A DNA stretch of 64,000 nucleotides from Natrinema sp. DC36 (GTDB taxonomy: Archaea; Halobacteriota; Halobacteria; Halobacteriales; Natrialbaceae), in the NCBI RefSeq assembly GCF_020405225.1, contig NZ_CP084472.1:186001-250000 (forward strand), in the 5' to 3' direction. The translations under genes were made by a program, and so were the position numbers. Positions within the stretch are counted from its first letter, which is position 1. Each line of letters begins with the position of its first letter. The notes beneath the pieces are model-generated. The model was not told the origin of the DNA. It worked only from the letters and a program-made list of their open reading frames with translations, and ran no database searches. This document shows, piece after piece, positions 50,022 to 58,192 of the stretch.

Positions 50022-50282
50022 ATGGCGGTGAGAAACCAGAGTGGTGTGACCCTCACACCCGACGACCTGAACGATCTCGACAAGCAAATTGTCGAGTACC
50101 TCGCTACAGAGGGCCGCGCGTCACCGACGCTGTTCATGCGCGCGGAAGATATCGACACCTCGAGACAGTGGGTCTCAAGTCGGTTCACGCGGCTGGCTGA
50201 ACACGGCCACATCCGCGATCTCTACGACACCGGGATCTACGAGATCGTCAAGGATCCACGCGAGGAGGTGGACGATGAGTAG
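50022..50282 (+). CDS. Winged-helix regulator
   Basis: An 86-residue protein. 'LNDLDKQIVEYLATEGRASP' and 'DIDTSRQWVSSRFTRLAEHGHIRDLYDTG' region show the helix-turn-helix and wing of PhiH1/MarR-like haloarchaeal viral regulators. Starts a three-gene rightward operon with the J-domain gene (8-base overlap). It may be the repressor of this provirus or control its divergent promoter at 49840-50021. Confidence 0.8.
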   Translation: MAVRNQSGVTLTPDDLNDLDKQIVEYLATEGRASPTLFMRAEDIDTSRQWVSSRFTRLAEHGHIRDLYDTGIYEIVKDPREEVDDE

Positions 50283-50937
50283 CGTCCAGGAGACCGACGG
50301 CGGCCGCAAGATCGACTGGCCTCGAGGCCACAGCCGAATCGACCCAGCCGACCGCGACTCCTACCCGGGCGACCTTTCGCCCACGCGGAAAGAGTCGTTC
50401 CAGTCGATCGTCGACGAGCTCGAACAGTGGGAAGCCACCGAGGGGAGTGTCCGGATCAAGACGGCCTCCCAGCACTACGTGGACAGACCGAACATCCCCC
50501 ACCAGCACGACAAGCCCGACGACGTTGGTGTCGCGGCCTACTTCCGACGTGAGGGTGAGGCCGCCGATCACGAGTTCGCCGTCTCCTGTGACTGCTGGGA
50601 AACCCAGCGCGAGAACGCGCGGGCGATCGCACTCTGGGCCCGCCGCCAGCGCCTCGCCGAGCGCTGCGGTGTGCAGACTGCGGCCGATACAGTCGAGACT
50701 GCGCGGCTGCCTCCAGCAGACGAGGAGGCGATCGCGGCACCGCCGGCCTCGAGCGAAGACGAGTTCGACGAGGAGCCCCACGAGATCCTTGAGATCTCGC
50801 CAGACGCCTCCGACGACGTCGTCACAGCGGTCGCCCGCCGGAAGTCGGCGAACGTTCACCCCGACAGTGACGACCCCGACGAAGAGAAATTCGTCCGGAT
50901 CCAGAAGGCGAAAGAGGCGATGCTGGACGATGACTGA
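50275..50937 (+). CDS. Proviral protein with C-terminal J-like domain
   Basis: A 220-residue protein. The N-terminal two thirds hold 'YPGDLSPTRKESFQSIVDEL' and a part with 'AVSCDCWETQRENARAIALW' and many arginines. The last 60 residues read 'EILEISPDASDDVVTAVARR' and 'HPDSDDPDEEKFVRIQKAKE', the plan of a DnaJ J-domain with the H-P-D tripeptide, which stimulates DnaK. It would recruit the host Hsp70 to a viral complex, as phage lambda P and related systems do for replication (inference). ATG 50275 overlaps the regulator gene. Confidence 0.75.
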   Translation: MSSVQETDGGRKIDWPRGHSRIDPADRDSYPGDLSPTRKESFQSIVDELEQWEATEGSVRIKTASQHYVDRPNIPHQHDKPDDVGVAAYFRREGEAADHEFAVSCDCWETQRENARAIALWARRQRLAERCGVQTAADTVETARLPPADEEAIAAPPASSEDEFDEEPHEILEISPDASDDVVTAVARRKSANVHPDSDDPDEEKFVRIQKAKEAMLDDD

Positions 50938-51217
50938 CGACCACGAACTAGACGGTCGCGAGGAAGCACTCGAGCGCCTCGAGGCTGCAGCTCGCGGTCG
51001 CTGGGGTGACGAGTGGTCGATCCGGGCGACGCACTTCTCTGATGGGACGACGCAGGCCTACGCCTACCGTTCGCGTGGCGTCGTCGACGACGATCGCGAC
51101 GAGAAAACACTCGAGCAGGAGCGGCTCTATTCGGACGGCGACCGGACCGTGTTCCGACGGGTTCACCTCCATACGGAGGATATCGTCGACGTGCTCGAAG
51201 AGCGCGAGATTGAGTAG
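50930..51217 (+). CDS. Hypothetical proviral protein
   Basis: A 95-residue acidic protein: 'EALERLEAAARGRWGDEW' helix, then beta strands 'SIRATHFSDGTTQAYAYRS' and 'RTVFRRVHLHTEDIVDVLE'. Overlaps the J-domain gene by 8 bases. It ends 3 bases from a convergent gene. Unrecognised. Confidence 0.67.
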   Translation: MTDDHELDGREEALERLEAAARGRWGDEWSIRATHFSDGTTQAYAYRSRGVVDDDRDEKTLEQERLYSDGDRTVFRRVHLHTEDIVDVLEEREIE

Positions 51218-51220
51218 TGA

Positions 51221-51559
51221 CTACCGCCACTCATGATGCACCCAGTCCAGTTCATCGCGATGCTTCTCGAGCCAGTCCTCGAGCCGATCTTCGTCCCCTT
51301 TCCAGAGCCACTCCCGAAACGGTAACTCCCCATCGCGATCGATTTCATTGACGCCAAGCCTGTTCTCGTGTCCGTCGAACCGGCGGGCGTAGATCACTGC
51401 CTCACGACCGCGATCGCGGATTGCAACGACGGTCCAAAAGACACCATCTCGTTTGCAGAGCGCCCGCACCATCGCCTCGACATCGCCGACCCGGAGTTCC
51501 AGCAGTCTCTGAGCGAGTTCGTATCGGAGGACTCGCTGTTTCCGAGCGTACTCGTGCAT
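51221..51559 (-). CDS. Hypothetical proviral protein
   Basis: A 112-residue protein with a basic helical start ('EYARKQRVLRYELAQRLLEL'), a beta middle ('DGVFWTVVAIRDRGREAVIY') and a tryptophan-rich end ('WLWKGDEDRLEDWLEKH'). ATG 51559 chosen because the longer frame to 51772 is antisense to other coding DNA. Convergent with the rightward operon. Unrecognised. Confidence 0.65.
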   Translation of the reverse strand: MHEYARKQRVLRYELAQRLLELRVGDVEAMVRALCKRDGVFWTVVAIRDRGREAVIYARRFDGHENRLGVNEIDRDGELPFREWLWKGDEDRLEDWLEKHRDELDWVHHEWR

Positions 51560-51617
51560 ACCTAAAGAAGAGATCAGAACCGCCTTAGCGCTATCCGGGT
51601 CGGTTCCGATTCTTCCG

Positions 51618-51881
51618 TTAGTTCGGTGTCGCAATCCCTTCCACTGTGACCGTTGGCTCCTCATCGAATTCGACGCGGACCTGATACCCAGCATATCGGA
51701 ATTCGATCCGGCCAGATCGCTCTGCCCCGCCCGTGGTCGTCGCGAAGAGATCGCCAAGGGCGTCAGTATCAATACTGTCGTGTAACGGCGGAAGATCTAA
51801 AGGATCTGTACCATCCTTTTGTGCAATACTGTCAATAATACAGACACAGATATCTGCTTTCCCAATCGAATTTCCTCCCAT
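51618..51881 (-). CDS. HalOD1 output-domain protein, second copy
   Basis: An 87-residue protein. 'ICVCIIDSIAQKDGTDPLDL', 'LHDSIDTDALGDLFATT' and 'IEFRYAGYQVRVEFDEEPTV' match the HalOD1 domain and the proviral copy at 45665-46003. ATG 51881 lies about 31 bases after the TATA-like 'atatatt', while the ATG at 51905 would be too close to it. Stand-alone signal-output module. Confidence 0.76.
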   Translation of the reverse strand: MGGNSIGKADICVCIIDSIAQKDGTDPLDLPPLHDSIDTDALGDLFATTTGGAERSGRIEFRYAGYQVRVEFDEEPTVTVEGIATPN

Positions 51882-52007
51882 AGCCGGTTCTCTACGCGGT
51901 GGCATTAATATATGGTGGGTGTTTTATTTCTGGTGGTGATAATGCCTGGGGCTAACACCCCCTCAAATACCATCAGGGTTTTACACTTTGGAGTGTTACT
52001 TACTCAC

Positions 52008-52340
52008 ATGGTTTCTGTTGACAATACGCTAGATCTGTTACATAATGAGCGGCGGCGGTACACTTTGTACTATCTTCAGGAGCAGGATGGGGCGGTCCAC
52101 ATAGACGATGTAGTGGAAGCGGTTGCCGAGATGGAAGCAGATGCGGCGGAAACGAAATCTGATGGCGATCTGGAAGACATCGAACTATCACTGTACCACC
52201 ACCACCTCCCAAAAACTCAGCCGCTCGAGTTTATCTACTACAACAAAGACGAGCAGACGATACAACTCACCGATGAGTCGACCAAATTCGACATGTTACT
52301 TACGGTTGCAAAGGTGTTAGAACAGCCAAATGACCAGTAA
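52008..52340 (+). CDS. ArsR-like winged-helix protein (DUF7344 type)
   Basis: A 110-residue protein. 'DLLHNERRRYTLYYLQEQDG' and 'VHIDDVVEAVAEMEADAAE' are the first helices, 'LSLYHHHLPKTQPLEFIYYN' the recognition region and wing of the haloarchaeal family that often accompanies HalOD1 genes. ATG 52008 is about 26 bases after 'gttttacac', leaderless. It probably binds DNA; the divergent HalOD1 gene is a likely partner. Confidence 0.75.
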   Translation: MVSVDNTLDLLHNERRRYTLYYLQEQDGAVHIDDVVEAVAEMEADAAETKSDGDLEDIELSLYHHHLPKTQPLEFIYYNKDEQTIQLTDESTKFDMLLTVAKVLEQPNDQ

Positions 52341-52426
52341 CCCAAGCAGCTATACAATTCGGTTACCAAAAGATATGTCCGGGTTAGCGGTGCGAAAAAG
52401 AGACTCCCCTCCGCCAATATAAGAGC

Positions 52427-52678
52427 ATGATGACTGAGACATATGAGGCAATCGTAGAGGAGATCCAATCACAGAATGATCGAAAGGTGGTCTTGCTTAC
52501 TGTCAAACGGCCGGATCACCTCCCAAAACGATTCATGGGACTAACGACGAATAGAAGAATAAAACGACTGAACGACTTGACCGAGTCGCAGGGTGACGTG
52601 CCAGGTCACAAGATTGGACGGGTTCCGGCTCAGTACGATGAAGGCTGGAGGATTGTGTGGAACGAGATCGGGGAGTAG
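52427..52678 (+). CDS. Hypothetical small proviral protein
   Basis: An 83-residue basic protein with 'YEAIVEEIQSQNDRKVVLL' and 'FMGLTTNRRIKRLNDLTE'. AT-rich codons. A TATA-like 'aatataag' sits only 10 bases before the ATG, so the true start may be the next Met or the promoter may be elsewhere. Unrecognised. Confidence 0.55.
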   Translation: MMTETYEAIVEEIQSQNDRKVVLLTVKRPDHLPKRFMGLTTNRRIKRLNDLTESQGDVPGHKIGRVPAQYDEGWRIVWNEIGE

Positions 52679-53254
52679 CGCTGCACTTTTACTGTCCACC
52701 TCCGTTCAGATCTCCCGATTGAGTGCCTCGTCCTGTAGACACAGCTGCTCAACTGTGTCCTAAACTTGCTTCTCGTCGCTAAAGCGAGCCTTAAGACCCG
52801 GGAGAACAGATGCACCTCTTCCCAACCGTGGGAGGGGAGGTTCCGATACTTTCGATATCATATTGAAAACGGAATGGGGGAGATGTGGGGTGCCTCCAGA
52901 TGTGTGGGGGAAGGGGATCGGAGGCAATCTATTATTCATGGTGATGTCCATTAACTGTTTGTGTTAGTTCCAATTAGCCAATAAGTTGATAGCAGTATGG
53001 TCACAAAGAACAGATGGCGAGGAGAGAGGATTCAGTCGTTGCCTGACAGAATCCGTCCGCTACGAGACATACGGTCCCTCGTCTTCGAGATCGAACCACG
53101 TTCCGACGTGAAGTCAATAGCCAGATTGTCAAACTTGATCTCGGACCCACCCAAGTCGATACCCATTGACGTTGGATGGGGGCTCAACGCTGGCCTCTGG
53201 CCGGCGTTTCTGTGACGCGAGTGTTTCTATACGGAGCCGCGGCCAACGCCGGCG
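52679..53254. other. 576-base region without a supported gene
   Basis: Several short frames exist on both strands but none has coding character. There is an imperfect hairpin ('cctcttccca' with 'tgggaggggagg') near 52815-52843 and a small TCGCT/AGCGA stem near 52780. No tRNA cloverleaf could be drawn. It may be decayed viral sequence. Confidence 0.4.
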
Positions 53255-53440
53255 ATGTCTCTCATCGATCGACAGAAAGACCTCCTGATCGCCGTCGCAC
53301 TGACCGAGTTCAGCGTCCACTACGAAATTGGTGATCCCGAGCTCGCCGAGCACGCCTGGCAGCTCGCAGCGAGCCGCCTCGTCGATCGTGCCGTCAAGCC
53401 TGCCGAGGCCGTCAACGCATCTAAAACAGGTACTGAATAA
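53255..53440 (+). CDS. Small helical proviral protein
   Basis: A 61-residue protein made of helices 'IDRQKDLLIAVALTEFSVHY' and 'PELAEHAWQLAASRLVDRAV'. GC-rich codons. Not recognised. It precedes the small membrane-protein gene by 63 bases on the same strand. Confidence 0.58.
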   Translation: MSLIDRQKDLLIAVALTEFSVHYEIGDPELAEHAWQLAASRLVDRAVKPAEAVNASKTGTE

Positions 53441-53503
53441 CATTATTCTGCGACATTCTTAACAGTGATGATGTTATACAGTAGCATAACGGAGGTGAGA
53501 ATA

Positions 53504-53698
53504 ATGATAGGAGCAATCATTTTCGGCGTGTTACTGCTCATGGCGGCGTATGCTGTACTCGGGGGAGCCGATAAGGTCCTGGGGCAACCACGCCGATCGA
53601 ACGGGAACTACGGGAGATCTCGAACAACGCTGTTCGAAGATGTCCTAAAAGCTATCGGGGCCATTATCGTGATCCTGATGATCGCGATGGTGGTATAA
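53504..53698 (+). CDS. Small membrane protein with strong Shine-Dalgarno
   Basis: A 64-residue protein with spans 'MIGAIIFGVLLLMAAYAVLG' at the start and 'AIGAIIVILMIAMVV' at the end, and a basic loop between. The ATG at 53504 is chosen over 53465 because 'ggaggtga' lies 5 bases before it. Followed by a lipoprotein gene on the same strand, so both products act at the membrane. Confidence 0.65.
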   Translation: MIGAIIFGVLLLMAAYAVLGGADKVLGQPRRSNGNYGRSRTTLFEDVLKAIGAIIVILMIAMVV

Positions 53699-53791
53699 TC
53701 GCGATTGCGGAATATCTCTTTTATTGGCAGAGCAGAATGGCGAGTGTTTACGCCCGAAACACGTATCACGAAACTATCCAATTGGAAGGAT

Positions 53792-54202
53792 ATGAACCGA
53801 AGGAAGCTGCTGTTGGGGGGTGGAGTTGCATTCTCGACGATCCTCGCCGGCTGCTCGAGCGAGGCGTCCAACGAGAACCGGGATGAGGTCTACGCTGAGA
53901 AGACAGCTGACGCGGTCGACGAGGAATCCGCTACCAGCGTCGACAACTGGGAGATCAACGACGGGACGTTTCACCTCCACTTTACGCCGGCCGGCTCCAA
54001 CGATCGCGCTCTCCAGATCGTCGCCGGCGCATACGCGGGTAACGTCGACAACGGGCTGGATCTCCCGCTCACCGGCTACGGCTACGAAGGCGAGGAGACG
54101 GTCCTTTATTTCCAGATCGAAGTCGACTGGGCTCAGCAGTTCATGGACGACGAGCTCTCCGAGTCTGAATATCTTGGCCGGATCCAAGAGACGATGGGGT
54201 AA
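53792..54202 (+). CDS. Proviral lipoprotein
   Basis: A 136-residue exported lipoprotein: 'MNRRKLLLGGGVAFSTILAG' is a twin-arginine signal ending in the lipobox C21. The mature part is acidic and beta-rich ('FHLHFTPAGSNDRALQIVAG', 'YFQIEVDWAQQFMDDELSE'). It lies on the opposite strand to the tail genes and converges on them, the usual place of lysogenic-conversion genes. It may mask or alter the host surface against related viruses (inference). Confidence 0.75.
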   Translation: MNRRKLLLGGGVAFSTILAGCSSEASNENRDEVYAEKTADAVDEESATSVDNWEINDGTFHLHFTPAGSNDRALQIVAGAYAGNVDNGLDLPLTGYGYEGEETVLYFQIEVDWAQQFMDDELSESEYLGRIQETMG

Positions 54203-54209
54203 TACGGAG

Positions 54210-56936
54210 TCACACTCGCTCACTGTTGCGCTTCGTCCGGTCGTTGACCTCCTCGAGGAACTCATCTGCAGACTGCCCGTTCCCTAATTCGACAGAGGTC
54301 TCACTCTCTCCAGGGCTGATATCGTTCACCTGCCATGGCCCATCGCCGGGCAACCGGTCCGGATCGATCGCGTCGACGAGCGACCACTCCACCGAGTCGT
54401 GCGGGATGGTTACGCTCGCATCGACGATCGCGTCGCCGGTCTCCTCGACGGCGAAGAGGGCGACCTGATCACACATCTGCTTCGAGGCCAGCCCGGGGAT
54501 ATCTTCGATGAGCGTCTTCGCATCTGTCTCGTCAACGACGTCGCCCGCCGTGAACTCGCCTCGAGGCTTGACCTCGGCGTCGACCGAGACCGTCTGCCCA
54601 TCCGAGAGCGAGCCACCTGACAACGCCTTGATCTGGGGCTGCCCGTCCTGTGTGGTGTATCTAATTCCGTAGTCGTCACCTCGAGAGTACTCCGTGCTGC
54701 CGTCGTAGATGGTTTCTTTCCCATCGACGATCCGAGTGTCGGGGAACGGAAGGTCGACCCATGAGCCGACCGTAACGGTCACCGACTGGCGCGTGATCTG
54801 CTGGGCCCCGCCGTAGACGACCGCCCGCTCGACGACGTCCTCGGTCTGGCGATCGATCGAGTAGTCCGCGATATCGGGATCGACGCTGGCCTCGCGCTGG
54901 CCCAGCTGGGTCACCTCGATCGTTATCCCGCCATCCTCCCAGCGAGCTTCGGACACAAAATTCCCGATACCGAAGACTTCGCGCATTACCTGGATCAGCT
55001 TGCCATCGAACGAACGATTCGTCAGAACTGGAGTGCTATCGAGCGTCGCCTCGAGAGTGAGCGAGTCCAGTGCTTGGGGTTCATAGCCGTATCGTGGTGT
55101 GGCGTCGCGAGCGCTCAGCGTGTCGTCGTAACCGACCGAGACGCGGCCGCGGGCAGTCGTCGCGAGCTCCGAGTACGTAATCGAGTGGCTGGTCGTATCT
55201 GTCGCCGTGTTCCACGTCTCGGTCCCGTTCTCGCCGAGGGCGAGTTCGGGAGCGGCTTGGCCGTCGGCCATCGTCACTTCGAGGGAGAGGTCCGAGATCG
55301 CGAGTGGCGTCGTGATCACCTCGAGGTCGATCGGGATGGTCTCGGCGTACTCCGTCGGCGAGTCGAGGTGGCCGCCGGGCTCGTGGACGTCGTTGTCGAA
55401 TGCCGACCTATCGTGATAGCGCTTATCGAAGATGACGGCGACGTCGATCGGATAGTTGTCGCTGCCGCTGCTGACGATATCGACGAGGAGGTTCGTGCTG
55501 GTGCCGTCGTAGCTGTAGTCTGACGGGAGGAACGCGCCCACTTCGAACCAGCCCGGGGACGACCTCGAGGACGGTGAGTAGGTGTCGGTCAGCAGTGTCC
55601 CGCCGAACTCGAACGAAAGCGTCGGCGGGTCGCTCCCGATGAGACCCACGCGGACCGCGACCCCGACCTCTCCAGAGGGAATGGTGTAGTCCAACCCGTC
55701 GAACGAGACCACCGTCGCTGCCTCGCCAGCTTCCCCGCCGACGTACTGGTCGTCCGCGTTGCCCCCCGAGAGGACGACGACCTCGCAGGTCTGGAGGGGG
55801 TTGATCCGGCCGTCGTCGGTGAACTCGAGAGGGATCGTGTCGTCGGCGAGCGCATCACGGACGGCCTCGGCGACGGCCTGATTGAGCTCGAGGTTGGTGT
55901 CGGCCGTCTGGAGTGTGGTTGGCTCCTGGTCGGCCTGCGGGTCGTCGACAGTGTAGTTGTAATCGGTATAGGTGTCGAGAAGATACCTGACGAACTCGTG
56001 GGTCGGCTGGATGTCGACATCCTCGACGACGCGGTCATCAAGTTGCGTCCCGCCACGTCCCTCAAGGACAGTCTGCTTCGAGCCCGATCCCTCCTCAAGG
56101 CTGCGATGCTCGAGGACCTCGATCGGTTCGCGATCGCCGTCGTTCCAGACCCGCAGCGGCGCGTCGTCAAATGCCTCGGCGTGCCAGCGATCGCGGAACG
56201 GGACGGGAATCTCGACACGCGGATAGCCGTTGATCGTCGGCCGGCGGACGGCGCCGTCCAGGACCTGCGGTGTGAGTGGCGTCCCGCTCGGGTGGTCGAC
56301 CTCAGCGTGCCAGCCTCGCGGCGGGACAGTGTGCTGTTTGAGCCCAATCGAGTCGGTGGTCGTCGACGCCGACTCACTGTCGGCATACTGCCACTGAGTG
56401 AGTGTTCGGACCTCGTAATCGTACTCCCGATCGGGTGCAACCGAGTCGTCGACGAACGAATTCAAGTCAGAGCCAACGGAACCGACCAGCCGGCCCTGTC
56501 CGTCGTAGTCGTAGTCGGCCCGCCGCCGGAAGATCTGGTGGCTCCCGCGGAAGTCATTGTTGATGGACCAGGAGAGGCCCACCGAGGTCTCCGCGATTGC
56601 GTCGAACGTGATCGAATCCGACGCGATAAGCTTCGTGATCTCCTCAGCGGCCATCCACTCTCCTGTCACGAATTCAGTCTGGACTCGCACCCGAACCGAA
56701 TATTGCTCGCCTCCGAGGATGTTCGCGATCGTATGTTCGAGTGTACCATTAAACGGTACCGTCGTCTCGAGCTCGTATGGTGGATGATCGCCACTCGGAT
56801 CGTCGTCGCGGAGCTCGAGGCGGTACTCTCCGTTGTTCAGATCAGCGTTCCACGCTGCCGTGATCTCCTCTGCAACGCTTGCGTCCAGCGAAAGCGAGTC
56901 GATGTCCGGAACGTCGGTTGTGAACGTGACGGGCAT
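54210..56936 (-). CDS. Large FN3-containing tail protein (tip/hub-like)
   Basis: A 908-residue structural protein. The N-terminal 200 residues are two fibronectin type III domains ('EEITAAWNADLNNGEYRLEL'; 'ETSVGLSWSINNDFRGSHQI'), the middle 'WHAEAFDDAPLRVWNDGDRE' and 'EFVRYLLDTYTDYNYTVDDP' recall the hub-type domains of tail baseplate proteins, and the rest is beta-rich. It is the last gene of the leftward tail module (chaperone, tape measure, distal tail, fibres). Probably forms or decorates the tail tip. Confidence 0.75.
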   Translation of the reverse strand: MPVTFTTDVPDIDSLSLDASVAEEITAAWNADLNNGEYRLELRDDDPSGDHPPYELETTVPFNGTLEHTIANILGGEQYSVRVRVQTEFVTGEWMAAEEITKLIASDSITFDAIAETSVGLSWSINNDFRGSHQIFRRRADYDYDGQGRLVGSVGSDLNSFVDDSVAPDREYDYEVRTLTQWQYADSESASTTTDSIGLKQHTVPPRGWHAEVDHPSGTPLTPQVLDGAVRRPTINGYPRVEIPVPFRDRWHAEAFDDAPLRVWNDGDREPIEVLEHRSLEEGSGSKQTVLEGRGGTQLDDRVVEDVDIQPTHEFVRYLLDTYTDYNYTVDDPQADQEPTTLQTADTNLELNQAVAEAVRDALADDTIPLEFTDDGRINPLQTCEVVVLSGGNADDQYVGGEAGEAATVVSFDGLDYTIPSGEVGVAVRVGLIGSDPPTLSFEFGGTLLTDTYSPSSRSSPGWFEVGAFLPSDYSYDGTSTNLLVDIVSSGSDNYPIDVAVIFDKRYHDRSAFDNDVHEPGGHLDSPTEYAETIPIDLEVITTPLAISDLSLEVTMADGQAAPELALGENGTETWNTATDTTSHSITYSELATTARGRVSVGYDDTLSARDATPRYGYEPQALDSLTLEATLDSTPVLTNRSFDGKLIQVMREVFGIGNFVSEARWEDGGITIEVTQLGQREASVDPDIADYSIDRQTEDVVERAVVYGGAQQITRQSVTVTVGSWVDLPFPDTRIVDGKETIYDGSTEYSRGDDYGIRYTTQDGQPQIKALSGGSLSDGQTVSVDAEVKPRGEFTAGDVVDETDAKTLIEDIPGLASKQMCDQVALFAVEETGDAIVDASVTIPHDSVEWSLVDAIDPDRLPGDGPWQVNDISPGESETSVELGNGQSADEFLEEVNDRTKRNSERV

Positions 56937-56938
56937 GG

Positions 56939-58186
56939 CTATTGGTCCTCTCTGACTGTGGTAGTCGCGGTAAACGTCTCGACAGTCGCATCGTACTGCT
57001 GACCATCGAGGAGTTCAGTTGTCTTGTAGCGGATCGGCGAAAGCGGTGCGGCCCACTCTGGGGATCCTTTCACCGACCCATCATTCCCATTTCCAGAGGT
57101 ATCCGTGACAATTGCGGATGGCGGACCATCATTCATTCCAAGATGAAGGAGCGGAGATGGGCCATCCGGCATTATTCCTTCACTGAAAGCGTCTATCTCT
57201 TCGTCGGTTAGGGAATAGGGGAAGACGGCTACTCGTTCAACCGCTCCATCGAGGGATTTGCTATCTACATTGTCTTCAGAGATTCCGATGGCGTATCCGC
57301 CGGTGGATGAGATATCCGTGGTGCTGGTATCAGAATCCCGCACCAATCCATCACCATATAATTCTCTTAAACCATCGGTTCTTCTTGTTGCTACTGTAAT
57401 TACTTCACCTTCAGGAGCAGAACCCCATCCAATTCCTCCAGTTCCACCAGCACTATCCCATGCTTTTATCCCTCCACCCCCTGCGTATATATTAAATGAA
57501 TATACATTACTACCGTTGTCTCTGAATACAGATGAGCCAATATTAGCACCATCCCGATTAAGATCGTCCCATCGAGCGACTGCAACGATTGTATAATCGC
57601 CAGTCCCGATAGAGGACCAGTCACCCGGTCCAGTAACTTCACTTCCATCTCCGGGGAACTCAAGCGCGTACTGCGGTTCGATATCGGTTCCATCCTGACT
57701 GTATGACCCGTCAGACGGCTTCTTGAGGAGGGTCCGATACCCGTTTTTGTTATTCGATGGGTCCGTGAACGAGAGCGTGGCTGAACGTCCAGAGATATCA
57801 TCGACTGCGACCCCCTCGACTGGCGGGAGTGGCAACCGGTCCGAACTGACACCCGCTGAAGGGTCAGACGACCCGATCGAGTTGCTCGCGATCACTCGGT
57901 AGTCATAGCGTTCATCATCGAGTTTCGACTGATCGTCGTCGGTGAACGTCGTCGTGGGGTAAGCGACTGTCCCCACCTCAGTCCAGTTACCTGAACCGAA
58001 TGGGGAGCGTTCGACGATCGCGGAGTCAGCGTTGCTTGTGAACTCCCACTCGATTACGACCGTCCGAATACCGTCAACAGTCGCCGAGACGTTTGTCGGA
58101 GCAGTTGGCTGCGATACCCCCCACGTCGCGGACTGTGAGCCACCCCACGTCGCCGGCTGCGATCCGCCCCACGTAAATTCGGTCAT
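56939..58186 (-). CDS. Putative receptor-binding tail protein (FN3 plus LamG-like)
   Basis: A 415-residue protein. It opens with a repeated tripeptide-like start 'TWGGSQPATWGGSQSATWG', then an FN3 domain ('APTNVSATVDGIRTVVIEWE'), and from about residue 165 a concanavalin/LamG-like domain ('ALEFPGDGSEVTGPGDWSSI', 'YTIVAVARWDDL', 'LDGAVERVAVFPYSLTDEEI'). The LamG part uses clearly AT-richer codons than the FN3 part, so it was probably swapped in. LamG domains bind sugars; a role in host recognition is likely. Confidence 0.76.
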   Translation of the reverse strand: MTEFTWGGSQPATWGGSQSATWGVSQPTAPTNVSATVDGIRTVVIEWEFTSNADSAIVERSPFGSGNWTEVGTVAYPTTTFTDDDQSKLDDERYDYRVIASNSIGSSDPSAGVSSDRLPLPPVEGVAVDDISGRSATLSFTDPSNNKNGYRTLLKKPSDGSYSQDGTDIEPQYALEFPGDGSEVTGPGDWSSIGTGDYTIVAVARWDDLNRDGANIGSSVFRDNGSNVYSFNIYAGGGGIKAWDSAGGTGGIGWGSAPEGEVITVATRRTDGLRELYGDGLVRDSDTSTTDISSTGGYAIGISEDNVDSKSLDGAVERVAVFPYSLTDEEIDAFSEGIMPDGPSPLLHLGMNDGPPSAIVTDTSGNGNDGSVKGSPEWAAPLSPIRYKTTELLDGQQYDATVETFTATTTVREDQ

Positions 58187-58192
58187 TGGTTG

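Noticed and set aside
52780-52860. Possible tRNA or structured RNA
   Set aside because: Stems can be drawn but no acceptor, anticodon or T arm fits, and no typical T-loop sequence is present.
53129-53443. 104-codon minus-strand frame
   Set aside because: It is antisense to the better frame 53255-53440 and has no promoter; treated as a shadow.
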